Shown: positions 1 through 8,520, counted from the stretch's first letter. The stretch: 11,086 nt of DNA from Conidiobolus incongruus B7586 (GCA_000697335.1 JNEM01015969.1:1-11086), one strand, 5' to 3'. A program made the numbers and translations. The notes: generated by a model not told the origin, from the sequence alone.

Positions 1-2455
1 ATATATAATTTAATCCAAATAAACTCATCTTTTATTAATTTAAGTAATTGATTAAGATTTTGATTTATTAATATAATATCATCATTAGATAAATGTAGCA
101 TATAATCTATTAATAGATTATAAATAGTTTTAAATAAATATTCACTATATTGGTTTTCAGATTAATAGTTGTTATTAGATAGCAAGATAAATTAATATTA
201 ATTTTCATTGTTTTGATTATTAAAAATATTGATTAAGCTATTAGGTAAATATTTATTATCTTAATAGGAAAGAGTATTTTTAATAGTTTTATCACTTAAT
301 TAATATATACTTTGTAGATATCTTTTTTATTTGCAAATACAAATACAAGTTTATTTTTCTAAATAGCATTCTATTAAATGATCATTTATTTAAAATATAG
401 TTTTTTAAGTTTGACTGTTATTAAGTAATCATATTTATATCTTCTTTTGCTCGTTGCTATTATAATATAAATCGAATATTACGAAGTTCTCATTTTAAAC
501 TGGCAACTATATATAATATAAGAATATTTAATTGATATCTTAAATAAACTGGATCTTTAATTTAAAAAACCTTTAAAATTTTCATTAATTTTTTTAGTGC
601 ATTTATGTGATTTTAAATCATAATTTACACACTTTGCGCATTCTGAATATAGTAAATTAATAATCCTTATACATCAATATAAACATTACAAATAAAATCT
701 GTTGTGGTGATATTGATACTTTTAATAGTATTTTTTTTGATTAATATTATATATATTATTTATTTATATTTTAATCAAATTGAATTAATTTCAATATTTC
801 AAAGAAAATTATAATACCTTTTAAATTTGATTTAATTTTAAAGACTAGATTAAAATGATATAATATATTTCTGTTATTTTTAGTTTAATCTATTTTATTT
901 TAATATATTTTTTCTAAAGGTATACATCTTGTAATTTTCATCCGATTTTATAACTTTTACAATTTGGTAAATTTACCATAATCAAATTAAGTGGATTATT
1001 ACCAAGGTTTAATTTCATTAAAAAAATTTTAAAATTTTGTTAAGTTTTTTTCCGAGAATTAATACTTGGCTTTATATGGGTAAAGAGATTGAGAATTTCT
1101 AAAGAGAGTATTTCATGTCACATCATATGTGTTCTATTTTGTTTCCTTCTTCTATATATTTAATATTTTTCTAATCATATTTTATTAGTAATTAAAATCT
1201 AAATTAATAATAATTAGAATTAAATAAAAATAGGAATAATAAAATTATTATAATTAACAATAAATTATTCCACTTTTTTATCCTTTCTAATATTCGGTTA
1301 AATTGTACTTGATCCATTTAATATCAGATATAACTTGATAATATTGATTTTATAAACTTAACCCTAATTCATTGAATTTTATTAATACCTGTACAATTAT
1401 TTGCGAAACCAAAAAATAATAAATAATAGTGTACTTATAATTCAATGTTTTTTGAATAGATTTGAAAATATTATACTAAATAAGGTTGTATCAAATACTT
1501 GAAAAGAGTAAAAAGAGTGTACTGAGCTATTAAGTATAATTTTATTTTTTAATTATTTTGGAATAATAATTTATATAAAATAAAATTTAAATTTTATTAT
1601 ATTAAATTAGAATATAACAAAAATATAAAAAAGATTTAAAATATTAAAATAATTATTAATACTAATATTAATATATGATTATAGAGTTCTGAATAATAAA
1701 TATAATATTATTATATTTATAATTTTATCTAAATTTGAAGTGATATAAGGAGTTAAATACTTTATAAATAGTATAAAAATATTATATATTATAACATTAA
1801 GACTAATAATTTAGCAAATTTTTGAATATTAAATAATAAATAAAAATTGCAAAGATTAAATTGGTAAAATGATCTAATTTTGAATTTGGCTAATATTTAA
1901 TTATATATTATAGTTTTTGTCATATACTTCACTAAACATAATTTAAAAAGTAATAAATTTAATACAAATATTAGTTATATAAAGTTTGAATTAAATGAAA
2001 AAATTGATTAAATAATTATATTATATAGTGTATAATATTAATTGAAATCCTAGAAAATTAATATAAAATTAAATATTTTAGTAATATTAATTATTATTAT
2101 AAAAATTATAATTAAATCAAAAATAATTTATATAATATAAATATTAAATAATTTTTAATATAATTACCTTATTTATAATAACTATTAGCAATATTAATAT
2201 ATTTTTTAAAATTTTAAATTAATGAATTTAATTAAATTTAATAAAATATTATCATAAATTAACAAACTCATTATTATTTAAATATAAATATAATACATAA
2301 ATAAGAAATCAATTTAAAATTAATTTGAATTAAATATAATTATGATTATCTATAAAGAGTAAATTATAGATAATAAAGAGTATTTATCATATCTAGATAT
2401 TTTCTGTAATTTTTGAAAAATTAAAATAATTTTATATTGTAATATTTATATATAT
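1..2455. other. AT-rich gene-free stretch
   Basis: No reading frame of convincing length or codon texture is present on either strand. I saw no tRNA-like B-box, no long repeat and no G/C-rich patch. Short runs with slightly more G and C occur near 440-520 and 1060-1150, but they contain no open frame. From about 1550 to 2400 the sequence is almost pure A and T; the row 2101-2160 has a single G/C base. A short motif like aaagagtattt recurs (about 268, 2374, and variants near 1100 and 1500), but it is too short and too close to background composition to define a repeat family. This is best read as intergenic DNA, possibly including decayed sequence no longer recognisable by eye. Confidence 0.7.
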
Positions 2456-3857
2456 GGTACAGTCAATGTTATTCAAAAATTCATCACAATATTCATATCT
2501 TATAATATTTTAATGATTGGTAAAAGAATAAAATTTTTTTTCGTGGTTTATAAGTCTTATTTATATATTTATATGACCAAATAGTCCGAGTGTTATTTAT
2601 ATTGGGACTATTATATTTTATTACAAGTATACTTTAACTTTGTATTTATTTTTCAAATATTTAACAACTAACTAATTAATATACTCTTTTAAGAGGACAA
2701 CAGGAATATTTGAATGGATTTGGGAGAATTATCAAGTTGATAAAACTGATCAAATATTATTTAACATTAAGATCCAATAATGAATTTATCATCAATATAT
2801 ATACAGCATACATATCAATGAAATCAATTGGCATTTTTGAATATGTTAATAGTTTGATCTTATAATCAAATAATATTATGTTAAATATCAAAAATAATTT
2901 ATCCAACAAATACGATATATTTTACAGATAAGACCTAATTGAGAATATGAGATAAAATTGACAAATGATAATTAGATTGAGTAGTTTTCTCAAAAGTGAA
3001 ATAATTCTACATGGATTAGAGTAATTTGATGATTTGGATCAATGGATAGATTATTGCGATTGTAATCGATTGTGGAAGATTATAATTACTCCTATTAAAT
3101 TTATTCTATTTTGTATAGTTTGCTCTTAGTGTTAACAATTCAATACAATTATATATCATATTCAATATCTAAATGTTCATTTTTTGTAAAATAACAAATA
3201 TGCTCTCAATAATTATTCTAAAACGTGTCAATTACAATTTCTTATTAACTCCCAATTTATATCAAAAATTCTCACTAAAATTTTGTTTAAGAGGGGGAAC
3301 AATAACCGCAATTGGAAGAACCCAATATAATGGAATTAAAAAATTCTTAGTCAATTAATGTAATTTTACTAGTTTAGTCATATGAATGGCTAAAGATTTA
3401 TTGATAAGATTTGTTATTCAAAAATTGGTTTACTCTGATAGATTAAACATTGACAATGTTTTTGAATGATTTATATACAATAATTATATATTATATTGGT
3501 TAATATAATGCAGTTATTTTTGGAATATTGAAATTTAAAATAGCTTGAATTGTTTAGGTGATGGTGAATCAATATGAAACCTAAATACTATCATCCCATA
3601 GCTGAATTTATTGTATTGATTATTAAATTACTACAATTCAAAGTTAAAAAATTTAAACAAAATATCAATTAAAATTGCATTAAATTAAAAAATATTAACT
3701 TGCTATAATGGAGATTTAATTAATTCTACCTTTAGTATTCCATTCGTCAATTTTGATTGGTTATACCTATATTATTATATCTATTACTATTGTTAATAAA
3801 TTATGAATTTACCAAATTCTCAGAAAAATGCATATATTCAAGTGGGTACGAGTGTAA
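2456..3857. other. Intergenic stretch of intermediate composition, no supportable gene
   Basis: G+C is somewhat higher than in the preceding kilobase, especially around 2930-3080 and 3280-3330, but stops interrupt every frame. A 61-codon ATG frame at 3173-3358 is the longest. Its product is dominated by I, F, L, K and N, as expected from translated AT-rich noncoding DNA, so I do not call it a gene. A small inverted repeat, CGATT-gt-AATCG, lies at 3057-3068 and is followed directly by a second CGATTGT copy. The stretch may be old coding or mobile DNA worn past recognition, but nothing visible assigns it to a family. Confidence 0.55.
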
Positions 3858-4208
3858 ATTAGTAGCAATTATGCGATTGAAGTTGAGCCCCTTCTAACAC
3901 CGTCAACGTCGCAAGTGCAGTTCATCTATGACGAGGACCACCATGACATCCCTCTGGATCATTTTAACATCCTCAAGACATTTCATCCGCAGGAAATGCC
4001 TATCAAAGTATATAAGCGAATACCTAACAACACGCCATATCCCGAGCAGTTTAAATCCATTACAAATTTTGCAGGAGTTAGCGAAACCAATGAAAATTAC
4101 TGGCACAGCTTGGATAGGAGTAACTTGATTTTAGTGTATATTACCTTTATCTTTATCATTTTAAACATTTTTATATTTCATAGTATTTTTAATAAAGTTA
4201 ATTTTTAA
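3858..4208 (+). CDS. Coding-like island: probable exon or gene fragment, product unrecognised
   Basis: The forward frame is open from just after a stop at 3855-3857 to a stop at 4206-4208, about 116 codons. It has no in-frame ATG at a sensible start; the first internal ATG is at 4002. From 3871 to about 4127 the DNA is about 43% G+C by hand count, like the mannosyltransferase gene and far above its surroundings. Two-fold codons in this frame often end in C (ttc, atc, gac, cac, aac), which argues for real coding use. The product is rich in H, D, P and N, with stretches such as YDEDHHDIPLDHF and YKRIPNNTPYPEQF, and I do not recognise a family. A branch-site-like CTAAC (3894-3898) followed by CAG (3918-3920) could be an intron end joining in frame at TTC-ATC. 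GTAACT at 4120-4125 could be a donor. If there is no donor, the last 27 or so residues form a very hydrophobic I/F/L tail that could be a C-terminal membrane anchor. A last exon, an internal exon and a gene relic are all possible. Overlapping frames on both strands are shadows. Confidence 0.45.
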   Translation: MSSNYAIEVEPLLTPSTSQVQFIYDEDHHDIPLDHFNILKTFHPQEMPIKVYKRIPNNTPYPEQFKSITNFAGVSETNENYWHSLDRSNLILVYITFIFIILNIFIFHSIFNKVNF

Positions 4209-4254
4209 TGGTTGGAATTTGAATGATTTTATAATATTTTTCCCCCTAATTTAT

Positions 4255-4275
4255 TATATATATATATATATATAT
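4255..4275. repeat. (TA)n microsatellite
   Basis: About ten uninterrupted TA units lie just downstream of a small C run (tccccc, about 4241-4246). It sits roughly 50 bases after the stop of the coding-like island. A simple repeat of this kind is expected to vary in length between strains. Confidence 0.85.
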
Positions 4276-4455
4276 TATTGTTAAAAAATTATTCAAATTT
4301 ATAAATTTTTATAATTAAAATAAAATCCATTTTTTATTGATTCGGATGAAAATTCTCTTAATTCATTTCCACTAGAATTGATATTATAGATTTCAAAATT
4401 TAAGGAGAAAAAAATGATTAAAAATAACAAATTTACTAGATTTTAATATCTTGCA

Positions 4456-4484
4456 CTTCCCCCCCTTCCTTCTCTCCCCTTCTC
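4456..4484 (+). repeat. 29-base pure pyrimidine tract with a C7 run
   Basis: Every base from 4456 to 4484 is C or T. The tract includes seven consecutive C (4459-4465) and a later CCCC (4476-4479). The minus strand is therefore a G-rich purine tract. Such tracts can form triplex or G-quadruplex-like structures, though four clean G3 tracts are only marginally available here. It is the most C-dense point in about 1.5 kb of AT-rich spacer. No gene is visible next to it. Confidence 0.75.
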
Positions 4485-4806
4485 AAATTAAAAATCTAAT
4501 TTTCTTTTCTTATAAAGTTATTACCAAAATTATTATTATTAATATAATTAAAAATTAATAAAATATTAAAAATTTTAAAGTAATTTTAATAAACTTTATG
4601 ATTTCATTTTTATTTAATATTTAATATTTTTTAATTTAATTTTTTTTTGGTTTTTGAATTATTATTAAAATTTCCTTTTTAAAGTAGTTTTAAATCATTA
4701 AACCCATTATTATCACAAAGTGGTAATTAAGTATTTAATGAGAAATTTCGAATTATTCAATTGAATAAATTGTGAATAGTGGTTATTAAATAAAATTTCT
4801 GATAAA

Positions 4807-4876
4807 TTCAATGTTTCAACGTGTTCAATGTTCTCATTTAATCGAATGTTAAATTTTTGGTCCTTGAATCAATGTT
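4807..4876 (+). repeat. Cluster of TCAATGTT-like words
   Basis: Four related nonamers start at 4807 (ttcaatgtt), 4824 (ttcaatgtt), 4842 (tcgaatgtt) and 4868 (atcaatgtt). The first two are identical and 17 bases apart, and the third is 18 bases on. They lie about 560-630 bases upstream of the TATA box. They could be a spaced binding-site cluster or coincidence in low-complexity DNA. No known factor is assigned. Confidence 0.3.
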
Positions 4877-5180
4877 AATTGATCATTAGTGGAAATAAAA
4901 TTCTCTCATAATTTTTGGGTAAATACTATTGCAATAAATTTTATCTTTGATTATATTTTTTATAAAATACCATTATATTATATCGATATTTATTCTTGAT
5001 ATAGTATATTGAGTAAGTGGTTTATCAATATTGCAATCTAAATTCTAAAAAATATTGATTTCTATTTAGATAATTTGAATTGAGCTAATCCGGTTAATTG
5101 TGTATTATCGTTGGATTAATTCTTGTATTGAATTGGTGATTCAAGTTAAATTGATAATCTATATGAGAATTTTATAGGTG

Positions 5181-5434
5181 ATATCTGAGAATGGGTGGTA
5201 TGTGTTCAGAAAGTGGTAGTAATGGCAAATGGATTCACAAGAATACTGTGTAATGGACATTTGATTGGACTAAATGGGAAGTAGGGGAGTACATGGACTT
5301 GATTTTGAATGAATTTGCGCTCGAGGGAGTTGGTTTGAGTTACCTTGAATTGGGAATTAATTAGGAAAGTTAAACAAATTTCAATTGGGGATAATTGGGA
5401 GATGAGAGCGATGAAATATTGGTAAGAGGTAGGA
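5181..5434 (+). promoter_or_regulatory. G-skewed upstream region of the mannosyltransferase gene
   Basis: A hand count of 5181-5440 gives 78 G and 18 C in 260 bases, so the plus strand is strongly G-rich, and total G+C of about 37% is well above the spacer. ATTGG words, the reverse of a CCAAT box, occur at several points, including 5387-5391 and 5394-5398. All three forward frames are broken by stops and no convincing reverse frame exists, so this is not read as coding. Its position directly upstream of a TATA box suggests proximal promoter. Alternatively it could be a noncoding first exon, because GTAAGA at 5422-5427 is a fair splice donor. Confidence 0.5.
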
Positions 5435-5442
5435 TATATAAG
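5435..5442 (+). promoter_or_regulatory. TATA box of the mannosyltransferase gene
   Basis: TATATAAG matches the eukaryotic TATAWAWR consensus in full and stands in a less AT-rich setting (flanked by aggta and cctggc), so it is more than background A/T. It lies 360 bases upstream of the start codon. If transcription begins about 25-35 bases downstream, the leader starts near 5465-5475. Confidence 0.6.
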
Positions 5443-5464
5443 CCTGGCTCAATTACACATTAAA

Positions 5465-5801
5465 GCTAAATTCTTCTGAATTGCTCAATCTTTGTTAATT
5501 GCTGATCACTACTAAATCGTCTTCTTTCGTGATTTTAACGCTTGAATTTTAAGTTGGGCTAATTCTGAGGTTTTATCTATTATCAACAGCTCTAAACAAC
5601 ACTTAAATAATCACATTTCTATATAGTTAAATTTTAATCGATTGTCTATAGATTAAGTTACACTTGATCTTTGACTTATTCATCTCATATTTATTATTCG
5701 TTATTTAATTAACATAATTAATAATCTTCTCTCATACTTCCTACCTCAGTAATACCCAGCTGTCTCTTTTATTTTTATATTTATTTCTAATCTAATTTAA
5801 A
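5465..5801 (+). other. Predicted 5' leader (UTR), free of ATG, with a possible intron acceptor
   Basis: No ATG occurs between 5414 and the start codon at 5802, although several would be expected by chance in DNA of this composition. That fits a scanned leader with no upstream start codons. The leader is C-skewed: about 58 C against 30 G for 5461-5801 by hand count. A pyrimidine-rich tract (about 5726-5746) ending in CAG at 5747-5749, with a branch-like TTAAC at 5709-5713, resembles an intron 3' end. A possible donor is GTAAGA at 5422-5427, which would place the TATA element inside an intron. Whether the leader is spliced cannot be settled from sequence. The leader start is inferred from the TATA box. 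Confidence 0.45.
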
Positions 5802-7553
5802 ATGAAGTGGATACCTGAACTCTGCTCTTTATCTAACAACCGTTTAAGGCGCTTTATGATATCCAAATATCGCAAGCTCATGTACCTCTTGGTATTCTTA
5901 ATATTTACTCTTATCCTAGTACTTACTATTAAACCTTCCAAAGCTCCTCCTCCAGTCCCTGAAATTATTATTGTTCGCCCTACTCACAATATTAATTACA
6001 ATATAGAGCTTATGATTGCCCAGGAAGAGCAGCTCATGAAACTTATCAATTTCGACCATCATTTAGAGCTGGAACTCGATCTCACACCTTTACCCTCTAT
6101 TCTCAATCGCGATATCCAAGCTTATTTACCAAGCAAAAATTCTTCTATTACTCCCATGTTCTCGGATGCCGAATCTCAATATCATTTTATTAATTCCACC
6201 AAATTAGCTGAGTATGCTAGACTTCACGACAGGTATTGGAGAACCTATATCAAATTGGTAGATCTCATTCCTAGTGAACATCACCAGTATAATCACCACA
6301 AAGTCAAGAATATTCTCAAAGCTTCTTTATTTTCGGATTCTCGACTTGCTCAATCCCATGGAAAGATATTATTGGAATTTTTAGGAAGTTTGGAAATTTT
6401 AGAAAGAAAGTTGTTCCATTGGTTAAGCCCAAGCTATGAGAGTTTATTAGACTTGTACGGTAGTTATAACAAGGATTCAAAAGCGATCACTATTTCTATT
6501 AATGATCAATACGCTATTATGGGCAGCAATATTATTTTGTCTATCAGAAATATCCATCGATCAGATATTCCCATTCATATTTACTACGCAGGCGACTCGG
6601 ATCTTAATCCACTCAACCAGAATATGTTGCGCTCTCTGGGTCAAAATATCGAATTGCACGATTTGACTACTTTGATAGATGATAAATTCCTTGAAGTCAG
6701 AAGCTATGCTACCAAAGTGTTTGCTCAATTATTAACTCCTGCTCAACATGTTATGTTGATTGATGCTGATATTGTCCTTCTCCAGTCTCCCGAAAGTGGT
6801 TTCTCGAACCCCCACTATGAAAACACTGGTACTTTGTTCTTCTACGACCGTCAAATCTTTGAGCCAAAGCCCGAAACAGTTAAATGGTTCTTGAGTATGC
6901 TTCCAGACAGCTTTTCCGATACTGAACCACCTGCCAGACTGGCCAATCATCCGTGGTTCACAGGGAAATCACAGCATATTCAGGAATCCGGTATGGTTCT
7001 TATCGATAAGACCAAGCACTTGACCCCCTTACTAACTACTTGTCTCTTGAACAAGGGTGTTGAGCGTGAAAATACTTACAACAAGGTATGGGGTGATAAG
7101 GAGACTTTTTGGATCGGTTTCGAAATCATTGGACATCCTTATTCTTTCTCACCATACGAACCTCACCCTATTGGTGATATCACAGATTTCCCAAGGGAAG
7201 AACTTTTCAATTGGGACGAACCTAAACAAATTAATGATGGTTCTAAACCCAATGTCTTCTGTTCATGCCATATGGTTCACTTCGATCAAGATGAACAACC
7301 TTTCTGGATCAACGGTGGACTTTGGTACCGTAAAGATCACACTGAATTGGGACTCGCTAATTATAATAGTTACTCAGTCGGTCCTGGTCAATGGAGCCTC
7401 TATGATGGATACTGGGGATGTTACCGAAGCGAGGAAGGTACCCACCCCATCCGATCCCTAGCACCTCACTACCAAACTCTCCTCAATACGACAGCACAAT
7501 ACTACATGAATTTCTACAACAATACTCTTATCAACCCTTCAAAAAAATTATAA
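5802..7553 (+). CDS. MNN1-family alpha-mannosyltransferase (GT71), Golgi type II membrane protein
   Basis: The product of 583 residues is predicted to transfer mannose from GDP-mannose in alpha linkage onto N- or O-linked glycans in the Golgi lumen. It shows the type II layout: a short basic cytosolic tail (R14-K25), one membrane anchor (about 26-43), then a proline-rich stem entry (PSKAPPPVPE, 45-54) and a luminal stem to about 225. The catalytic domain begins near 228 with AITISIND, followed by IPIHIYYAGDSDL (256-268). The metal-binding DXD motif is DAD at 321-323 in VMLIDADIVLL. Family signatures follow: ESGMVLIDK (395-403), GDKETFWIGFEI (431-442) and CSCHMVHFD (487-495). N-glycosylation sequons are at N113, N131, N562 and N573. 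An in-frame stop at 5793-5795 and A at -3 fix the start. Length is close to the shorter yeast MNN1 paralogs (MNT2/MNT3). The frame is uninterrupted and no needed residue appears missing. Linkage and acceptor are inferred from the family; no specific paralog symbol is justified. Confidence 0.9.
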   Translation: MKWIPELCSLSNNRLRRFMISKYRKLMYLLVFLIFTLILVLTIKPSKAPPPVPEIIIVRPTHNINYNIELMIAQEEQLMKLINFDHHLELELDLTPLPSILNRDIQAYLPSKNSSITPMFSDAESQYHFINSTKLAEYARLHDRYWRTYIKLVDLIPSEHHQYNHHKVKNILKASLFSDSRLAQSHGKILLEFLGSLEILERKLFHWLSPSYESLLDLYGSYNKDSKAITISINDQYAIMGSNIILSIRNIHRSDIPIHIYYAGDSDLNPLNQNMLRSLGQNIELHDLTTLIDDKFLEVRSYATKVFAQLLTPAQHVMLIDADIVLLQSPESGFSNPHYENTGTLFFYDRQIFEPKPETVKWFLSMLPDSFSDTEPPARLANHPWFTGKSQHIQESGMVLIDKTKHLTPLLTTCLLNKGVERENTYNKVWGDKETFWIGFEIIGHPYSFSPYEPHPIGDITDFPREELFNWDEPKQINDGSKPNVFCSCHMVHFDQDEQPFWINGGLWYRKDHTELGLANYNSYSVGPGQWSLYDGYWGCYRSEEGTHPIRSLAPHYQTLLNTTAQYYMNFYNNTLINPSKKL

Positions 7554-7619
7554 TTTAATCATCATCTACAAACTGGATAATAATGTAAATAAATTTCTAA
7601 ATTTTTTAATTTTTAATAT
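7554..7619 (+). terminator. 3' UTR with poly(A) signal AATAAA
   Basis: AATAAA at 7588-7593 starts 35 bases after the stop codon and is followed by T-rich sequence with a run of eight T near 7625-7632, a usual arrangement for fungal 3' end formation. AATAAA is common by chance in such AT-rich DNA, but this is the first after the stop and is well placed. The cleavage site is probably within about 7605-7640. The short 3' UTR also carries a Puf-type motif, listed separately. Confidence 0.5.
7584..7591 (+). promoter_or_regulatory. Pumilio/Puf-type motif in the 3' UTR
   Basis: TGTAAATA matches the UGUANAUA element bound by Pumilio/Puf3-type RNA-binding proteins, which control mRNA decay, translation or localisation. 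It lies 31 bases after the stop codon, on the sense strand, and overlaps the poly(A) signal by four bases. The rest of the UTR has few G bases, so a chance match is somewhat unlikely but possible. Confidence 0.35.
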
Positions 7620-8410
7620 AATACTTTTTTTTATATTATTCATTCAAAGCTTTTTAACTATATATTAGTATCAATATTAATATTAATTTCTTATTTTAAA
7701 TATATATTTTGATATAATTAATAATAAAAGAAAATTTAATAAAAAAATAAAAATAAAAATAAAAATTATTATATTGATAAAATAATAAACTCAATGCTAT
7801 TTAGTGCTCTTTATTGTAAAATACCCTCAACGATAGTTAATTTAATAATACAATATTTACAATTGACAAGTATAATTTTAATAATTATAAATACATACTA
7901 ACATTTTTTTTGAATATAAAAAATAATATATATTACCTTTGAAGAATTGACAGTTATTATCTTAATAATCTACTTAAAAAAGCTTATAATATTTTTTATT
8001 AATAAATAAATTGAATAAAATTAAAAAAATATTAAACTCTTATCTTAATTCAAATCTTACCCATTAGAATGTTAGTTTATAAATTTTATTCAATTTATAT
8101 AATTTATGGGATAATTGCAAAATTTTTTTTTAATATGAATGAAAAAAAATTAAAATAAAATTTTTAAAAATTATAAAATATAAAAAAACCAATTATAATT
8201 TAAGATAGATAAGAAGTTTATTCACTATTTAATTATATTAATATGTTGCATAATTAAAAGAAATAAAGATTCAAATATGTTTCAATTAAAGAACTAAATT
8301 TATTAGGGTATCAGTGTTAAAATTTGGAAGAATAACCAATATTTGATGTTAAAGATTTTAAATATTAATTGCAGACTTAGTGTTCAAGATTAAATATAAT
8401 AGGAAGATAT
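7620..8410. other. AT-rich gene-free stretch
   Basis: The sequence is dominated by A and T homopolymer runs and short A/T words, for example the aataaaaat-type repetition at about 7735-7765. No frame of useful length, RNA gene or long repeat was found. Confidence 0.65.
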
Positions 8411-8419
8411 ACATAGTTC

Positions 8420-8483
8420 TTTCGTTGAGGTCAGATTAACTGCTATCAAACGAAATACTGTGTTAATTACTTAAAGTGATTAA
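8420..8483. repeat. Two adjacent inverted repeats in a small G+C island
   Basis: The first inverted repeat pairs TTTCGTTGA (8420-8428) with TCAAACGAAA (8446-8455), giving nine base pairs with one bulged base and a 17-base loop. Eight bases later, TTAATTACTTAAAGTGATTAA (8463-8483) is a near-perfect 21-base palindrome. Its arms are 10 bases around a central A, with one mismatch that is a G-T wobble in RNA. The row 8401-8460 has 21 G/C in 60, clearly above the surroundings. No open frame covers it. It could be a structured RNA, a protein-binding palindrome or the end of a worn transposable element. Confidence 0.4.
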
Positions 8484-8520
8484 TCAACTGTTAACAAGCT
8501 AGTTTCGAAGAAATTGCATT

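Larger units (their letters stand above)
4209..5180. other. AT-rich spacer between the coding-like island and the promoter region
   Basis: No gene is supportable. The spacer starts with a poly(A)-signal-like AATAAA at 4319-4324, which could serve the island upstream. It also contains the TA run, the pyrimidine tract and the TCAATGTT cluster listed separately. The part from about 4740 to 5180 has somewhat higher G+C and many AATTG/CAATT words, without open frames. Confidence 0.6.

Noticed and set aside
2745-2900. Similar and partly inverted words (atcaaatatta / gatcttataatc) that might mark repeat ends
   Set aside because: Matches are about 20-40 bases, imperfect and made almost only of A and T, so chance similarity is likely.
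3280-3300. Purine run agaggggga resembling a polypurine tract of an LTR element
   Set aside because: No terminal repeat, primer-binding site or element protein is visible nearby, so no element can be named.
3173-3358. 61-codon forward ATG frame
   Set aside because: Its product is mostly I, F, L, K and N, as AT-rich noncoding DNA yields. A short stretch near its end (GGTITAIGRT) looks more protein-like, but it matches nothing I know and is too short to support a gene.
3903-4106. Minus-strand frame over the coding-like island
   Set aside because: It mirrors the forward frame, whose codon texture is clearly better; treated as a shadow.
3928-4128. Second forward frame with an ATG over the island
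   Set aside because: It has a start codon, but its composition (many S, T and R, from shifted codons) and codon use are poorer than in the frame called; treated as a shadow.
5191-5290. Short forward and reverse frames of about 20-32 codons in the G-skewed block
   Set aside because: All are short, overlap each other and show no codon bias; the block reads better as promoter or noncoding leader.
6732-6950. Minus-strand frame inside the mannosyltransferase gene
   Set aside because: It lies wholly within a well-supported gene and has no features of its own.
7057-7461. 134-codon forward frame overlapping the 3' half of the mannosyltransferase gene
   Set aside because: It is out of frame with the real gene, covers its conserved catalytic region and shows no domain; a shadow despite its length.
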